NCBI GenBank assembly: GCA_963817855.1
Contig: CAWFQA010000001.1
Span: 1,736,001 to 1,800,000 of the forward strand
DNA length: 64,000 bases
Origin: JAKAAZ01 sp963817855
GTDB taxonomy: Bacteria > Acidobacteriota > Terriglobia > Terriglobales > Acidobacteriaceae
Direction: 5' to 3'
Part shown: positions 53,501-63,226 of the stretch, piece after piece
How the letters are laid out: each line of letters opens with the position of its first letter
How positions within the stretch are numbered: the first letter of the stretch is position 1
Made by a program: the position numbers and the translations under genes
Notes under the pieces: model-generated
Database searches by the model: none
What the model was told of the DNA's origin: nothing
What the model saw: the letters and a program-made list of their open reading frames with translations, nothing else

Positions 53501-53902
53501 TCACGCGACAACTTGCGTGCAGTGCGAGCAGCGATGGGCGGCTGCTGGAATATCGCTGAGACATTCCGGACATGTCTTCATCGCCGGAGGCGCGGCCGGT
53601 ATGGGCTTGAACCGGTCAAGCAATTTACTGACTGGAACGACCACGCCAAAATAAATGACCGTGGCAATAATCAGAAACGAGATAAGCGCGTTGAGGAAGT
53701 TGCCGTACGTGATGACGCCGCCATGGATGTGGACCACCATGGTGGAGAAATTCGGGTGCCCGACCGTCGCCGCGATCAAAGGATTGATGATGTCCTTCAC
53801 CATGGAATTCACAATGGCGGTGAAGGCTGCGCCGATGACCACCGCGACAGCCAGGTCGACAACATTACCGCGCAGAACAAAATCACGAAAGCCTTTCAAC
53901 AT
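53501..53902 (-). CDS. mscL: Large-conductance mechanosensitive channel MscL with C-terminal zinc ribbon
   Basis: An inner-membrane channel that opens under osmotic downshock. FRDFVLRGNVVDLAVAVVIG at the N-terminus and ALISFLIIATVIYFGVVVPV form the two membrane helices. The 133-residue chain is typical in length, but the last 25 residues form a zinc ribbon: CPECLSDIPAAAHRCSHC, with Cys111, Cys114, Cys125 and Cys128. This replaces the helical bundle found at the C-terminus of E. coli MscL. MscL proteins with this tail are known in several phyla; its effect on gating is not established. Confidence 0.95.
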   Translation of the reverse strand: MLKGFRDFVLRGNVVDLAVAVVIGAAFTAIVNSMVKDIINPLIAATVGHPNFSTMVVHIHGGVITYGNFLNALISFLIIATVIYFGVVVPVSKLLDRFKPIPAAPPAMKTCPECLSDIPAAAHRCSHCTQVVA

Positions 53903-54067
53903 TTCGAAGCTCCCTTATTCAAAATTGATCCAAACCGCCTGCGGCAGGTTCTGACGGATGTGCGCCGTCGAACGGAGTTGCCAGCATCCTACCATCGCGC
54001 AGGGCAAAATAAGCGAAAAGAATCAGGCGAAGGTGTTGACGGTTCGATGTGAATGGAAACTCCTGGT

Positions 54068-54116
54068 GCTAGCTGCTAGCCTTTAGCTTCTAGCTCTAAA
54101 GCTAATGGCGAATGGC
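54068..54116 (+). repeat. GCTAGC/TTTAGC repeat tract before scoA
   Basis: A degenerate tandem array: GCTAGC, GCTAGCC, TTTAGC, TTCTAGC, TCTAAAGC, TAATGGC and ATGGCTAAC follow each other at about 6-11-base steps. It contains short inverted repeats (GCTAGC is itself palindromic). It resembles the GCTAAAAGC tract at 28831-28906 and likewise lies a few bases upstream of a start codon. Confidence 0.5.
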
Positions 54117-54140
54117 TAACGGCTGTAAAGATGAGGAAGC

Positions 54141-54833
54141 ATGAATAAGGTGTGGCCCACGGCGGATGCCGCCGTTAAGGATATTCCCGACGGCTCGACT
54201 ATCATGTTCGGCGGATTCGGGCTGTGCGGCATTCCAGAAAATCTGATTGATGCGCTGGTCCGCAAGGGCGTGCGACATCTTCATACCATCAGCAACAATA
54301 TGGGCGTCGATGGCTTTGGCATGGGACGAATGCTGGAAGCCGACATGATCGACTCCCATACCGGCAGCTACGTGGGCGAAAACAAGTTGCTGGAGGAGCG
54401 TGTGCTGGCCGGTAAGCTGGACCTGAGGTTAATTCCGCAGGGCACGCTGGCGGAGCGAATTCGAGCGGGAGGCGCAGGCATCCCGGCATTTTATACACCG
54501 GCAGGCGTGGGCACCGTGGTGGCTGAAGGTAAGGAATCCCGCGAGTTCGACGGAAAAATGTATTTGCTGGAACGGGGGCTGCGAGCTGATTTTGCGCTGA
54601 TCAAAGCCTGGAAAGGCGATCGCATGGGAAACCTGGTTTATCGCAAGACGGCGCGGAATTTCAATCCGATGATGGCGACCGCAGGACGCATCACGATTGC
54701 TGAGGTTGAAGAGCTGGTCGAGCCGGGTGATCTGGAGCCGGACCAGGTGATGACTCCTGGTATTTACGTGCAGCGATTGGTTCTGGGCAAGCACGAAAAG
54801 CGGATCGAGCGGCGGACAGTGCGATCGGCATAG
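54141..54833 (+). CDS. scoA: 3-oxoacid CoA-transferase subunit A
   Basis: A 230-residue alpha subunit that with the beta subunit moves CoA between succinyl-CoA and acetoacetate or a related 3-oxoacid. STIMFGGFGLCGIPENLIDA is the subunit A signature. ISNNMGVDGFGMGRML and IPQGTLAERIRAGGAGIPAF are also typical. GAGGAAGC precedes the start. Subunit B follows after 343 bases, but an opposing small gene stands between them, which is unusual. Confidence 0.93.
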   Translation: MNKVWPTADAAVKDIPDGSTIMFGGFGLCGIPENLIDALVRKGVRHLHTISNNMGVDGFGMGRMLEADMIDSHTGSYVGENKLLEERVLAGKLDLRLIPQGTLAERIRAGGAGIPAFYTPAGVGTVVAEGKESREFDGKMYLLERGLRADFALIKAWKGDRMGNLVYRKTARNFNPMMATAGRITIAEVEELVEPGDLEPDQVMTPGIYVQRLVLGKHEKRIERRTVRSA

Positions 54834-54843
54834 CGGCTGGGCG

Positions 54844-55131
54844 TTATTTGGTGACGAAGGGATAGAGCGCGAGGAACAGAATCATGGTCAACACCAGCGC
54901 GTCCATGTAGAGACTGATGAGGACGGCGCCGTGATACCAGCTCCAGGGGCCGCGTATGCAGCGGAAGGTTTCCACCATGCCTGCGGCAGCGCCGAGGATG
55001 GGCAGCAGCATGGCGGGATTGGCCTGATCGAAGGGAAACTTCGCCAGCGGAAACGAGATGGCCAGGCTGAGGAGCGCCAGCACGTTGCCGCGCAACAACG
55101 ATGGAGCCCGCAGATTGAAAAACGAAGTCAT
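54844..55131 (-). CDS. Small membrane protein on the strand opposite to scoA/scoB
   Basis: The 343-base gap between the two CoA-transferase genes holds a minus-strand frame of 95 residues starting at the ATG at 55131. It encodes three hydrophobic segments: LRGNVLALLSLAISFPLA, ANPAMLLPILGAAAGMVETF, and YMDALVLTMILFLALYPF. It is a plausible small inner-membrane protein. No ribosome-binding site is obvious and I do not recognise the family. The frame runs upstream to 55680 but that part is antisense to scoB and low-complexity in character. The alternative is that the gap is non-coding; the clean run of three helices makes a gene more likely. Confidence 0.5.
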   Translation of the reverse strand: MTSFFNLRAPSLLRGNVLALLSLAISFPLAKFPFDQANPAMLLPILGAAAGMVETFRCIRGPWSWYHGAVLISLYMDALVLTMILFLALYPFVTK

Positions 55132-55176
55132 GGGACGCCGGGGAAAGTCGCAGCCGAAAGAAGGAACAGACCCATC

Positions 55177-55905
55177 ATGAACACTGTATCGAATTCCAAC
55201 GCGGACAGGGAACAGGCGAGGGACAAGAGCCCGTCGGCAGAGAAGCGCGCGCAGTTGATTGCGGGAATCGCGATGCGAGTAGCGCAGGAATTGCGCGATG
55301 GATTTTATGTGAATCTTGGCATCGGCATGCCCACGCTGGTGGCCAATCATGTTCCTGCGGGCATGGAAGTGGTGTTGCAGTCGGAAAATGGAATGCTGGG
55401 CGTGGGGCCGTATCCGCTGGCCGGGAAGGAAGATCCGGACCTGATTAACGCGGGCAAAGAGACAGTGAGCGAGTTGCCAGGCACGGCGTATTTTTCCAGT
55501 GCGGAATCGTTTGCGATGATTCGCGGCGGCCATGTGGACCTGAGCGTGCTGGGTGCGATGGAAGTGGACGAGAATGGCAACCTGGCCAACTGGATGATTC
55601 CGGGAAAGATGGTGAAAGGCATGGGCGGAGCCATGGACCTGGTGGCCAGCGCACGCCGCGTGATTGTTGCCATGGAACATACGACGCGCGATGGGCGGCC
55701 GAAGATTCTAACGCGCTGCACGCTGCCGCTGACCGGCGTGGGCGTCGTCGACACCATTGTGACCGAGCTGGCGTATATTCGCGTGACGCAGCAAGGACTG
55801 GTGCTGGAAGAGATTGCGCAAGGAATTACGGTAGGCGAAGTGCAGGCGGCGACCGAGCCGAATTTGATAATCCGCGACGAATTGAAAATCATGTCGACAA
55901 ATTGA
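55177..55905 (+). CDS. scoB: 3-oxoacid CoA-transferase subunit B
   Basis: A 242-residue beta subunit. The catalytic glutamate that forms the enzyme-CoA thioester is Glu70 in LQSENGMLGVGP. YVNLGIGMPTLVANHVP and GGHVDLSVLGAMEVDENGNL are also diagnostic. The N-terminal 22 residues are hydrophilic and outside the family fold. The ATG at 55177 has AAGGA about 12 bases upstream. It pairs with scoA; the intervening opposing gene means the two may need separate promoters or read-through. Confidence 0.94.
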   Translation: MNTVSNSNADREQARDKSPSAEKRAQLIAGIAMRVAQELRDGFYVNLGIGMPTLVANHVPAGMEVVLQSENGMLGVGPYPLAGKEDPDLINAGKETVSELPGTAYFSSAESFAMIRGGHVDLSVLGAMEVDENGNLANWMIPGKMVKGMGGAMDLVASARRVIVAMEHTTRDGRPKILTRCTLPLTGVGVVDTIVTELAYIRVTQQGLVLEEIAQGITVGEVQAATEPNLIIRDELKIMSTN

Positions 55906-55922
55906 TTCAAGCGCGACGCGAT

Positions 55923-56993
55923 TTATGAAGCCGCGTTGGCGTGTGCGATCTGTTCCACGCCGAGACGCAATGCCTGCTCATATGGCGGCTGCAGAACGCC
56001 TAGTTCGGTGATGATGGCAGTGACATACTTCGCCGGCGTTACGTCGAAAGCGGGATTGGAAATCTCCGCGTTCGAGGGCGTGATCTGCTTGCCGTTGAAG
56101 TGGGTGACTTCCTTCGCGGCGCGTTCTTCGATGGGAATCTGCTCGCCCGTGGGTGTCGCCATATCGATGGTGGACCAGGGCGCAGCCACGTAGAACGGAA
56201 TGCCATGTTCCTTGGCAAGGACGGCAACACCGTAGGTGCCAATTTTGTTGGCGACATCGCCGTTAGCGGCGATGCGATCCGCACCGACGATGACGGCTTT
56301 AATTTTCCCGGCGCGCATCTGGCTAGCAGCCATGTTATCGCAGAGCACCGTGGTGGGGATGTTGTCGTGCAGCAGTTCCCACGCAGTGAGCCTCGCGCCC
56401 TGCAGAAACGGGCGAGTTTCGTCCGCGTAGACGTGAAGTTTATGTCCGCGTTCGACTGCGGCGCGAATGACGCCGAGGGCAGTTCCGTAGCCACAGGTCG
56501 CGAGCGCTCCCGCATTGCAGTGGGTCAGCACGCCACCAGTGCGGGGCATCAGCACAGCGCCGAATGCACCCATCGAGCGGCAGGCCGCGATGTCTTCGTC
56601 GTACATGCGGCGTGCCTCGGCAATGGCTGCCTGTTGAATTTGAGGCACAGTGGCGCAGGGTTCCTGCGACATGGCCCGCACCAGTTGGCGGACCCGTTCA
56701 ATTCCCCAGAACAAATTGACGGCAGTGGGGCGGGTGGCGGCGAGGGTGTCGCAGATAATCCTTAGATCTTCGTCGAGCTGTACGACGTCGGCTGCCTGGC
56801 TGCGCTGCAGGCCGAGAGCTACTCCCATGGCGGCGCTGACACCGATGGCGGGTGCGCCGCGAACAATCATGGTTCGGATGACTTCGGCAACCTCGCGATA
56901 ATCCTGGGCGAGCACGTAGGTTTCTTCCAGCGGCAACTTGGTCTGGTCGAGAAAGCGAACGCCGGCATCAGTCCATTCAAGGGTCGGAATCAT
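55923..56993 (-). CDS. mtnA: S-methyl-5-thioribose-1-phosphate isomerase
   Basis: An aldose-ketose isomerase of the methionine salvage pathway, 356 residues, cytoplasmic, homologous to eIF2B subunits. The substrate-binding RGAPAIGVSAAMG, the catalytic cysteine in THCNAGALATCGYGTALG, and the aspartate in IVGADRIAANGDVANKIGTY are all intact. Other pathway genes are not present. It converges with scoB, whose stop is 17 bases away. Confidence 0.95.
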   Translation of the reverse strand: MIPTLEWTDAGVRFLDQTKLPLEETYVLAQDYREVAEVIRTMIVRGAPAIGVSAAMGVALGLQRSQAADVVQLDEDLRIICDTLAATRPTAVNLFWGIERVRQLVRAMSQEPCATVPQIQQAAIAEARRMYDEDIAACRSMGAFGAVLMPRTGGVLTHCNAGALATCGYGTALGVIRAAVERGHKLHVYADETRPFLQGARLTAWELLHDNIPTTVLCDNMAASQMRAGKIKAVIVGADRIAANGDVANKIGTYGVAVLAKEHGIPFYVAAPWSTIDMATPTGEQIPIEERAAKEVTHFNGKQITPSNAEISNPAFDVTPAKYVTAIITELGVLQPPYEQALRLGVEQIAHANAAS

Positions 56994-57034
56994 AGAGCTT
57001 CTATTTTACAGTCGATTGGCTGCGGAAATTTCGA

Positions 57035-57313
57035 TCAGGAAAAATCCAGTTCCACTTGGTCGATGAAGCACCAGCCCCAGTTTTCTCCCGGCTCGAAGGA
57101 GCGCATGATGGGATGTTTAGTTTGATGAAAGTGTTTGGTTGCGTGCTTGTTTTTGGAGGAGTCGCAGCAGCCGACGTGGCCACACTCCAGACAAAGACGA
57201 AGGTGAACCCAATCGTCGCCCATTTTCAGGCATTCCTCACAGCCTTGCGGCGTCCGTGGAGCGACATCGCGAATTTGATCGAGGTGAGTGCATTGTTCCG
57301 TCATGTGGGCCAT
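57035..57313 (-). CDS. UBP-type zinc finger protein
   Basis: A 92-residue protein that is almost entirely a ZnF-UBP domain: Cys/His ligands in CTHLDQI, GCEECLKMGDDWVHLRLC, LECGHVGCCDSS, HATKHF and KHPIMRSFEPGENWGWC. In eukaryotes this fold binds the ubiquitin C-terminus. Stand-alone bacterial copies are common, but their ligand is unknown. The start may be the ATG at 57313 or at 57304. Weakly spaced between mtnA and pyrE on the same strand. Confidence 0.88.
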   Translation of the reverse strand: MAHMTEQCTHLDQIRDVAPRTPQGCEECLKMGDDWVHLRLCLECGHVGCCDSSKNKHATKHFHQTKHPIMRSFEPGENWGWCFIDQVELDFS

Positions 57314-57367
57314 GAAGAATCCTCCAACGTCTAGATGGATGCCGCAACGGCGAGCAACGACGCGGAA

Positions 57368-57970
57368 TTATTTTGCTGCAATGTGCGCGGCGCGGACGTC
57401 TTCGGCGGTGAACAGGGAGAGAAACGGTGCTCCCTGGGCGGCGGCTTCGACGGCAGCGCGGCCATTCATTTCCTGGCGATCGACAAGGCACAGTACGCCG
57501 ACCACCTGAAATTTGGCATCGCGGGCGGCCTCAATGGCCTGGATGGTAGAGGCGCCGGTGGTGCAGACGTCGTCGACAATGACGACGCGTGCGCCGGGCT
57601 CGTTGAAGCCTTCAATGCGGCGGCCCGTGCCATGGGTCTTTTCCGATTTGCGGACGAGAAAGCCGTGAACGAGCGGAGCGTCGGGATGCTGGAGATGATC
57701 CCAGGCGCTGGCGGAGGCGATGTTCGACACCAGAGGATCTGCGCCCATGGTGAGACCGCCAACCGCTTGCGGCTGCAGTTTGTGTTGCTGGATTAAGTTG
57801 TAGAGTGCAAGTCCGGCGAGACGGCCGCCTTCCGCATGCAACGTGGTGGTGCGGCAGTCGATGTAGTAGTCGCTGTGCGCGCCGGAAGAGAGCGTGAAAT
57901 CTCCCAGGCGAAAGGAAAGCGTCGCAATCAGGTGGAGCAGCGGGGTGCGCGGATCGGAAGTATTGTGCAT
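57368..57970 (-). CDS. pyrE: Orotate phosphoribosyltransferase
   Basis: A pyrimidine-synthesis enzyme joining orotate and PRPP to make OMP. The PRPP-binding motif ARVVIVDDVCTTGAST is intact. FTLSSGAHSDYYIDCR and AVGGLTMGADPLV are typical of PyrE. The ATG at 57970 gives 200 residues; a GTG at 57988 would add six. It is preceded by the second copy of the dispersed intergenic palindrome. Confidence 0.94.
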   Translation of the reverse strand: MHNTSDPRTPLLHLIATLSFRLGDFTLSSGAHSDYYIDCRTTTLHAEGGRLAGLALYNLIQQHKLQPQAVGGLTMGADPLVSNIASASAWDHLQHPDAPLVHGFLVRKSEKTHGTGRRIEGFNEPGARVVIVDDVCTTGASTIQAIEAARDAKFQVVGVLCLVDRQEMNGRAAVEAAAQGAPFLSLFTAEDVRAAHIAAK

Positions 57971-58007
57971 CGTGTTTATGCGGTTCACGGTGATACGGAC
58001 TAGATGC

Positions 58008-58042
58008 TATCCCACCCTGGCTACAGCCAGGATGGGGCACCC
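58008..58042. repeat. Dispersed intergenic palindrome, copy 2
   Basis: TATCCCACCCTGGCT-ac-AGCCAGGATGGGGCACCC is a near-perfect hairpin. It shares arms CCACCCT / AGGATGGG and the ATCCC and GGGCACCC flanks with copies at 30705 and 61581. It lies between pyrE and the sugar porter gene, both on the minus strand. Confidence 0.7.
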
Positions 58043-58058
58043 ACAATTTTACGCGAGT

Positions 58059-59387
58059 CTAGTCGATGCCCATCTTACGCTGCATCTGCTCCAGGCTGAG
58101 GCCCTTGGTTTCTGGATAGATGAAGAGGACGACGAAGAACTGCAGCACCATCATGGCGGCGAAAAAATAAAAGGGAACGGCGGCATGGTGGAGAGCGATC
58201 ACGGGGAAGACGCCGGACAAAATGGCGTTGCTGATCCAGTTGGCGGAGGTGCCGAGGCTTTGTCCTTTGGCGCGCACGCGGGTGGGAAAGACTTCCGCAA
58301 GATAGACCCAGATGACCGCACCCTGCGAGATGGCGAAGGCGACGATGTACAGAACCAGCAGCGGCAGCAGATAGTGCTGATGGCCGGGGACTTGAAAAAT
58401 AATGGCGACCAGAAGCAGGCAGATGGCCATGCCGACCGAGCCGATGAGCAGTAGAGTTTTGCGGCCCAGCTTGTCGATCACAGAAATGGCGGCGACGGTG
58501 GCAATTAGGTTCGCCAACCCGACGTAGACCGCTTGCTTACCGGCGGAAAGGCTGTTGAATCCGGCGGCCGCGAAAATGTCGTTCATGTAATAGATGATGG
58601 CGTTGATGCCGGTGAGCTGGTTGAAGATGGCAATGCTGACGGCGAGAAAAATCGGCAGCCGGTATTTGCCGCCGAGCAAGGGCTCACTTTTTGCCTGGCG
58701 TTCCAGGTGAACAGAGGCGACGATGTCTTGCAACTCGGTTTCGAGATCGGGAGTGTTGGCCCGCAACAGTGCTTCGCGCGCTTCTTCAATGCGTGCCTGC
58801 ATGACTAGCCAGCGGGGGCTGCGGCCAATGGTGAGCAGCATGACGAGAAATAGCGCCGCGGGAACGGCTGCCACTCCAAGCTGCCAGCGCCACTCCTCTA
58901 GGCCGAGATGGAATGTCTCGATGTAAAAATTCGACATGTAGGCGAGAAGGACGCCCAGAACGATGTTGATCTGAAAGGTTCCGACCAGGCGGCCGCGCCA
59001 TTTTGCGGGAGCAATCTCCGCGATGTACATGGGGCCGAGCACGGAACTGCCGCCGATTCCGAGGCCGCCGATGACGCGAAAGAAAAGCAGCGCATACCAG
59101 TTCCAGGCAAGCGCGCAGCCAATGGCGGACACCACGTAGGCCACAGCCAGAATTCGCAGGGTATCGCGGCGCCCTATCCGCTGGCCAGGAATGCCGGCCA
59201 ACATGGCGCCGATGACGGTGCCGATGAGCGCGCTGGAGACCGTGAAGCCAAGCTGACCACTGCTGAGTGCGTAGAACTGCGTCAGCATGTGGGTAGTGCC
59301 GGCGATGACGGCGGTGTCAAAGCCGAAGAGCAGGCCGCCCAGGGCGCCGACTAATGTTCCGCGGACAAGATAAGAGTTCAGAGTCAT
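58059..59387 (-). CDS. Sugar porter family MFS transporter
   Basis: A 442-residue inner-membrane symporter with twelve helices. Sugar-porter motifs are intact: GGLLFGFDTAVIAG in helix 1, GQRIGRRDTL after helix 2, RVIGGLGIGGSSVLGPMYIA, GRSPRWLVMQAR before the central loop, NQLTGINAIIYYM in helix 7, and PETKGLSLEQMQ at the C-terminus. Close to the XylE/AraE group, so probably a proton-coupled hexose or pentose carrier. The ATG at 59387 matches the family start; an ATG at 59453 would add 22 hydrophilic residues. It precedes pyrE on the same strand. Confidence 0.92.
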   Translation of the reverse strand: MTLNSYLVRGTLVGALGGLLFGFDTAVIAGTTHMLTQFYALSSGQLGFTVSSALIGTVIGAMLAGIPGQRIGRRDTLRILAVAYVVSAIGCALAWNWYALLFFRVIGGLGIGGSSVLGPMYIAEIAPAKWRGRLVGTFQINIVLGVLLAYMSNFYIETFHLGLEEWRWQLGVAAVPAALFLVMLLTIGRSPRWLVMQARIEEAREALLRANTPDLETELQDIVASVHLERQAKSEPLLGGKYRLPIFLAVSIAIFNQLTGINAIIYYMNDIFAAAGFNSLSAGKQAVYVGLANLIATVAAISVIDKLGRKTLLLIGSVGMAICLLLVAIIFQVPGHQHYLLPLLVLYIVAFAISQGAVIWVYLAEVFPTRVRAKGQSLGTSANWISNAILSGVFPVIALHHAAVPFYFFAAMMVLQFFVVLFIYPETKGLSLEQMQRKMGID

Positions 59388-59498
59388 CGGTGGGCGCGGT
59401 TCGAGAGAGTGCTGCCGATAAAGTGGATTCAGTTCGCTTCCGAAACCATACACGATGACGCGACGAGAGTCACGCGGCGCGCTGGGATGACGGCGCGT

Positions 59499-61532
<2,034 letters not shown>

Positions 61533-61580
61533 ATTGTCTTATTTTAGAGTTTTTCATTGTTACTGTAATGCGGCCTTCCC

Positions 61581-61621
61581 GTGTCCCATCTTTCGCTCAG
61601 AATGCGAAGGATGGGGTACCC
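61581..61621. repeat. Dispersed intergenic palindrome, copy 3
   Basis: GTGTCCCATCTTTCGC-tcagaat-GCGAAGGATGGGGTACCC pairs along 12 bases with one G-T wobble. The outer arms (CCCATC / GGATGGGG) and the flanks match copies 1 and 2, while the inner arm and loop differ. It lies between uvrB and the S10 peptidase gene. Confidence 0.65.
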
Positions 61622-61628
61622 TCACATT

Positions 61629-63191
61629 TCAATGGCTGGCGTACATGGCCATGACATCTTTCTGCAGCGCCAAGCGGCTGGAGAGGCGGGTATAAAACAT
61701 GTGGCCGCCGGGATATTCCTTGACAGCGACACGGGTGGGATCGCCCATGATCGGCATTTGATCGACGGCCAGGACGGACCCCATGAAGGGACAGGCCAGA
61801 TCGTCCCAACCATGCGCGATGAGCACGCGGAGCTTCGGATCGGCGGCAACGGATTGTCGCAATTGGGTCACGGAGCCGGCGCGTAGCGCATCTCCACCGT
61901 TCCACCATTCGTTCACCTGAGACGAAAGCGCGTTGTACTGCGCGTCCGTTTTCCAGCCTACGGTGTTGGTGACAAAGTTGACCATGGCTTCCGTAGTAGG
62001 CGCGATGATTGCGGCCAGGATGGGATCGTTCGCGTTTTGCCTTGGCGCATAGGGAAAGGGATCGAACGAAGTGACGTTGGAATCGTAGATGGAGCCGAGC
62101 TTGCCTTGTTCGCGATGAGCCTCGCGCAAGTACGCACCGGTATCCAGGCGTCCACCGGAATTTTTGACGAACTGCGGATCAAGCCCGGTCATTTCTGTCA
62201 CGTGCTGAATCATGGCCTGCGTGGCCGCGGGATTGGAACGACCTTCAATCAAGGCCGTGGCGTACGGACCCTCTGTGTAGGCGATCACGTCGGCCATGGC
62301 TTCTGGAGTGAGCTTGTGCTCGCGTTCCAGGTGGGCCGCGATTACAGGCGGCAGCGTGACCATCCACGGAATAGGAGAAAGATTCTCGTGCGTCTCGAGG
62401 GTGGGGTTCAGATAGGGCGAAACCAGCACCACACCATTCATTGCGACGCCAAGTTGGGACTGCAAATAATACGTGATGCGGGGACCGCGGAAGCCGCCAT
62501 AACTTTCGCCGACCAGATATTTCCGCGAGGTCATGCGGTTATTTTTCACGAGCCAGTCGTAGATGACGCGAGATAGATAGCGGATATCGGGCTCGGTGGA
62601 ATAGAAATCCTTCTTGGCCTGCGCCTCGGGCACGAGTGAGCGGCTGTAGCCGGTGCCGATGGGATCGATGAACACGAGGTCGGTGAAGCCAAGCCATGTT
62701 CCAGGATTGTCGGTGAGTGTGGGCGGTTCGGAAGGGCTTTCACCCTCATTGGCGAAACTGAGATGCTTGGGGCCGATCGCACCAAAGTTGAGATAGACCG
62801 ATGAAGCGCCGGGACCGCCGTTGAGCGCAAAGGTGACTGGGCGATTCGGTTGCTCGGCAGTGTAGGCAGTGTACACTACGTCACCAGTGACTTTTCCGTC
62901 CGCATCGCGCACCGGAAATTTTCCAACGGTGACGGTGTAGTGGAGAGTTTTGCCGTCGAGTTGCATGCTTTGGGTGACGTCGGCGTCCGCCGGCAGCGGA
63001 GGCAGAGCCTGCTTGTCCGCGGCGGACTTGTCCGCAGGCGGAGGGGTCTTATTTTTGTCGGTCTGCGCTGCGTCTGCGGTTGCTTTCTCGTTCTGCGCGT
63101 GGGCGGTCAGGTATGGCGAAAAGGTGAATACAGCTGCGAGGCAGGCAAATGCGACGCGCTTCAGGACAGGGGACGTCCAAGTCAGATCCAT
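61629..63191 (-). CDS. S10 family serine carboxypeptidase, secreted
   Basis: A 520-residue exported peptidase. The signal peptide spans about 10-32 (VAFACLAAVFTFSPYLTAHA), then comes an Ala/Lys/Asp-rich linker (about 33-75). The alpha/beta hydrolase core has the oxyanion stretch LNGGPGASSVYL, nucleophile Ser230 in LVGESYGGFRGPR, Asp in AHGWDDLACPF (about 465) and His in PGGHMFYTR (about 498). Bacterial members are frequent in Acidobacteriota and remove C-terminal residues from peptides. It follows uvrB by about 97 bases, which contain a palindrome copy. Confidence 0.93.
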   Translation of the reverse strand: MDLTWTSPVLKRVAFACLAAVFTFSPYLTAHAQNEKATADAAQTDKNKTPPPADKSAADKQALPPLPADADVTQSMQLDGKTLHYTVTVGKFPVRDADGKVTGDVVYTAYTAEQPNRPVTFALNGGPGASSVYLNFGAIGPKHLSFANEGESPSEPPTLTDNPGTWLGFTDLVFIDPIGTGYSRSLVPEAQAKKDFYSTEPDIRYLSRVIYDWLVKNNRMTSRKYLVGESYGGFRGPRITYYLQSQLGVAMNGVVLVSPYLNPTLETHENLSPIPWMVTLPPVIAAHLEREHKLTPEAMADVIAYTEGPYATALIEGRSNPAATQAMIQHVTEMTGLDPQFVKNSGGRLDTGAYLREAHREQGKLGSIYDSNVTSFDPFPYAPRQNANDPILAAIIAPTTEAMVNFVTNTVGWKTDAQYNALSSQVNEWWNGGDALRAGSVTQLRQSVAADPKLRVLIAHGWDDLACPFMGSVLAVDQMPIMGDPTRVAVKEYPGGHMFYTRLSSRLALQKDVMAMYASH

Positions 63192-63226
63192 ATGGATATT
63201 CTATTCTGCACCTGCGAACAGACCTG

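Noticed and set aside
54844..55680. Long form (278 codons) of the minus-strand frame between scoA and scoB
   Set aside because: The first 180 codons are antisense to scoB and His/Arg-rich; only the last 95 residues, starting at 55131, look like a protein.
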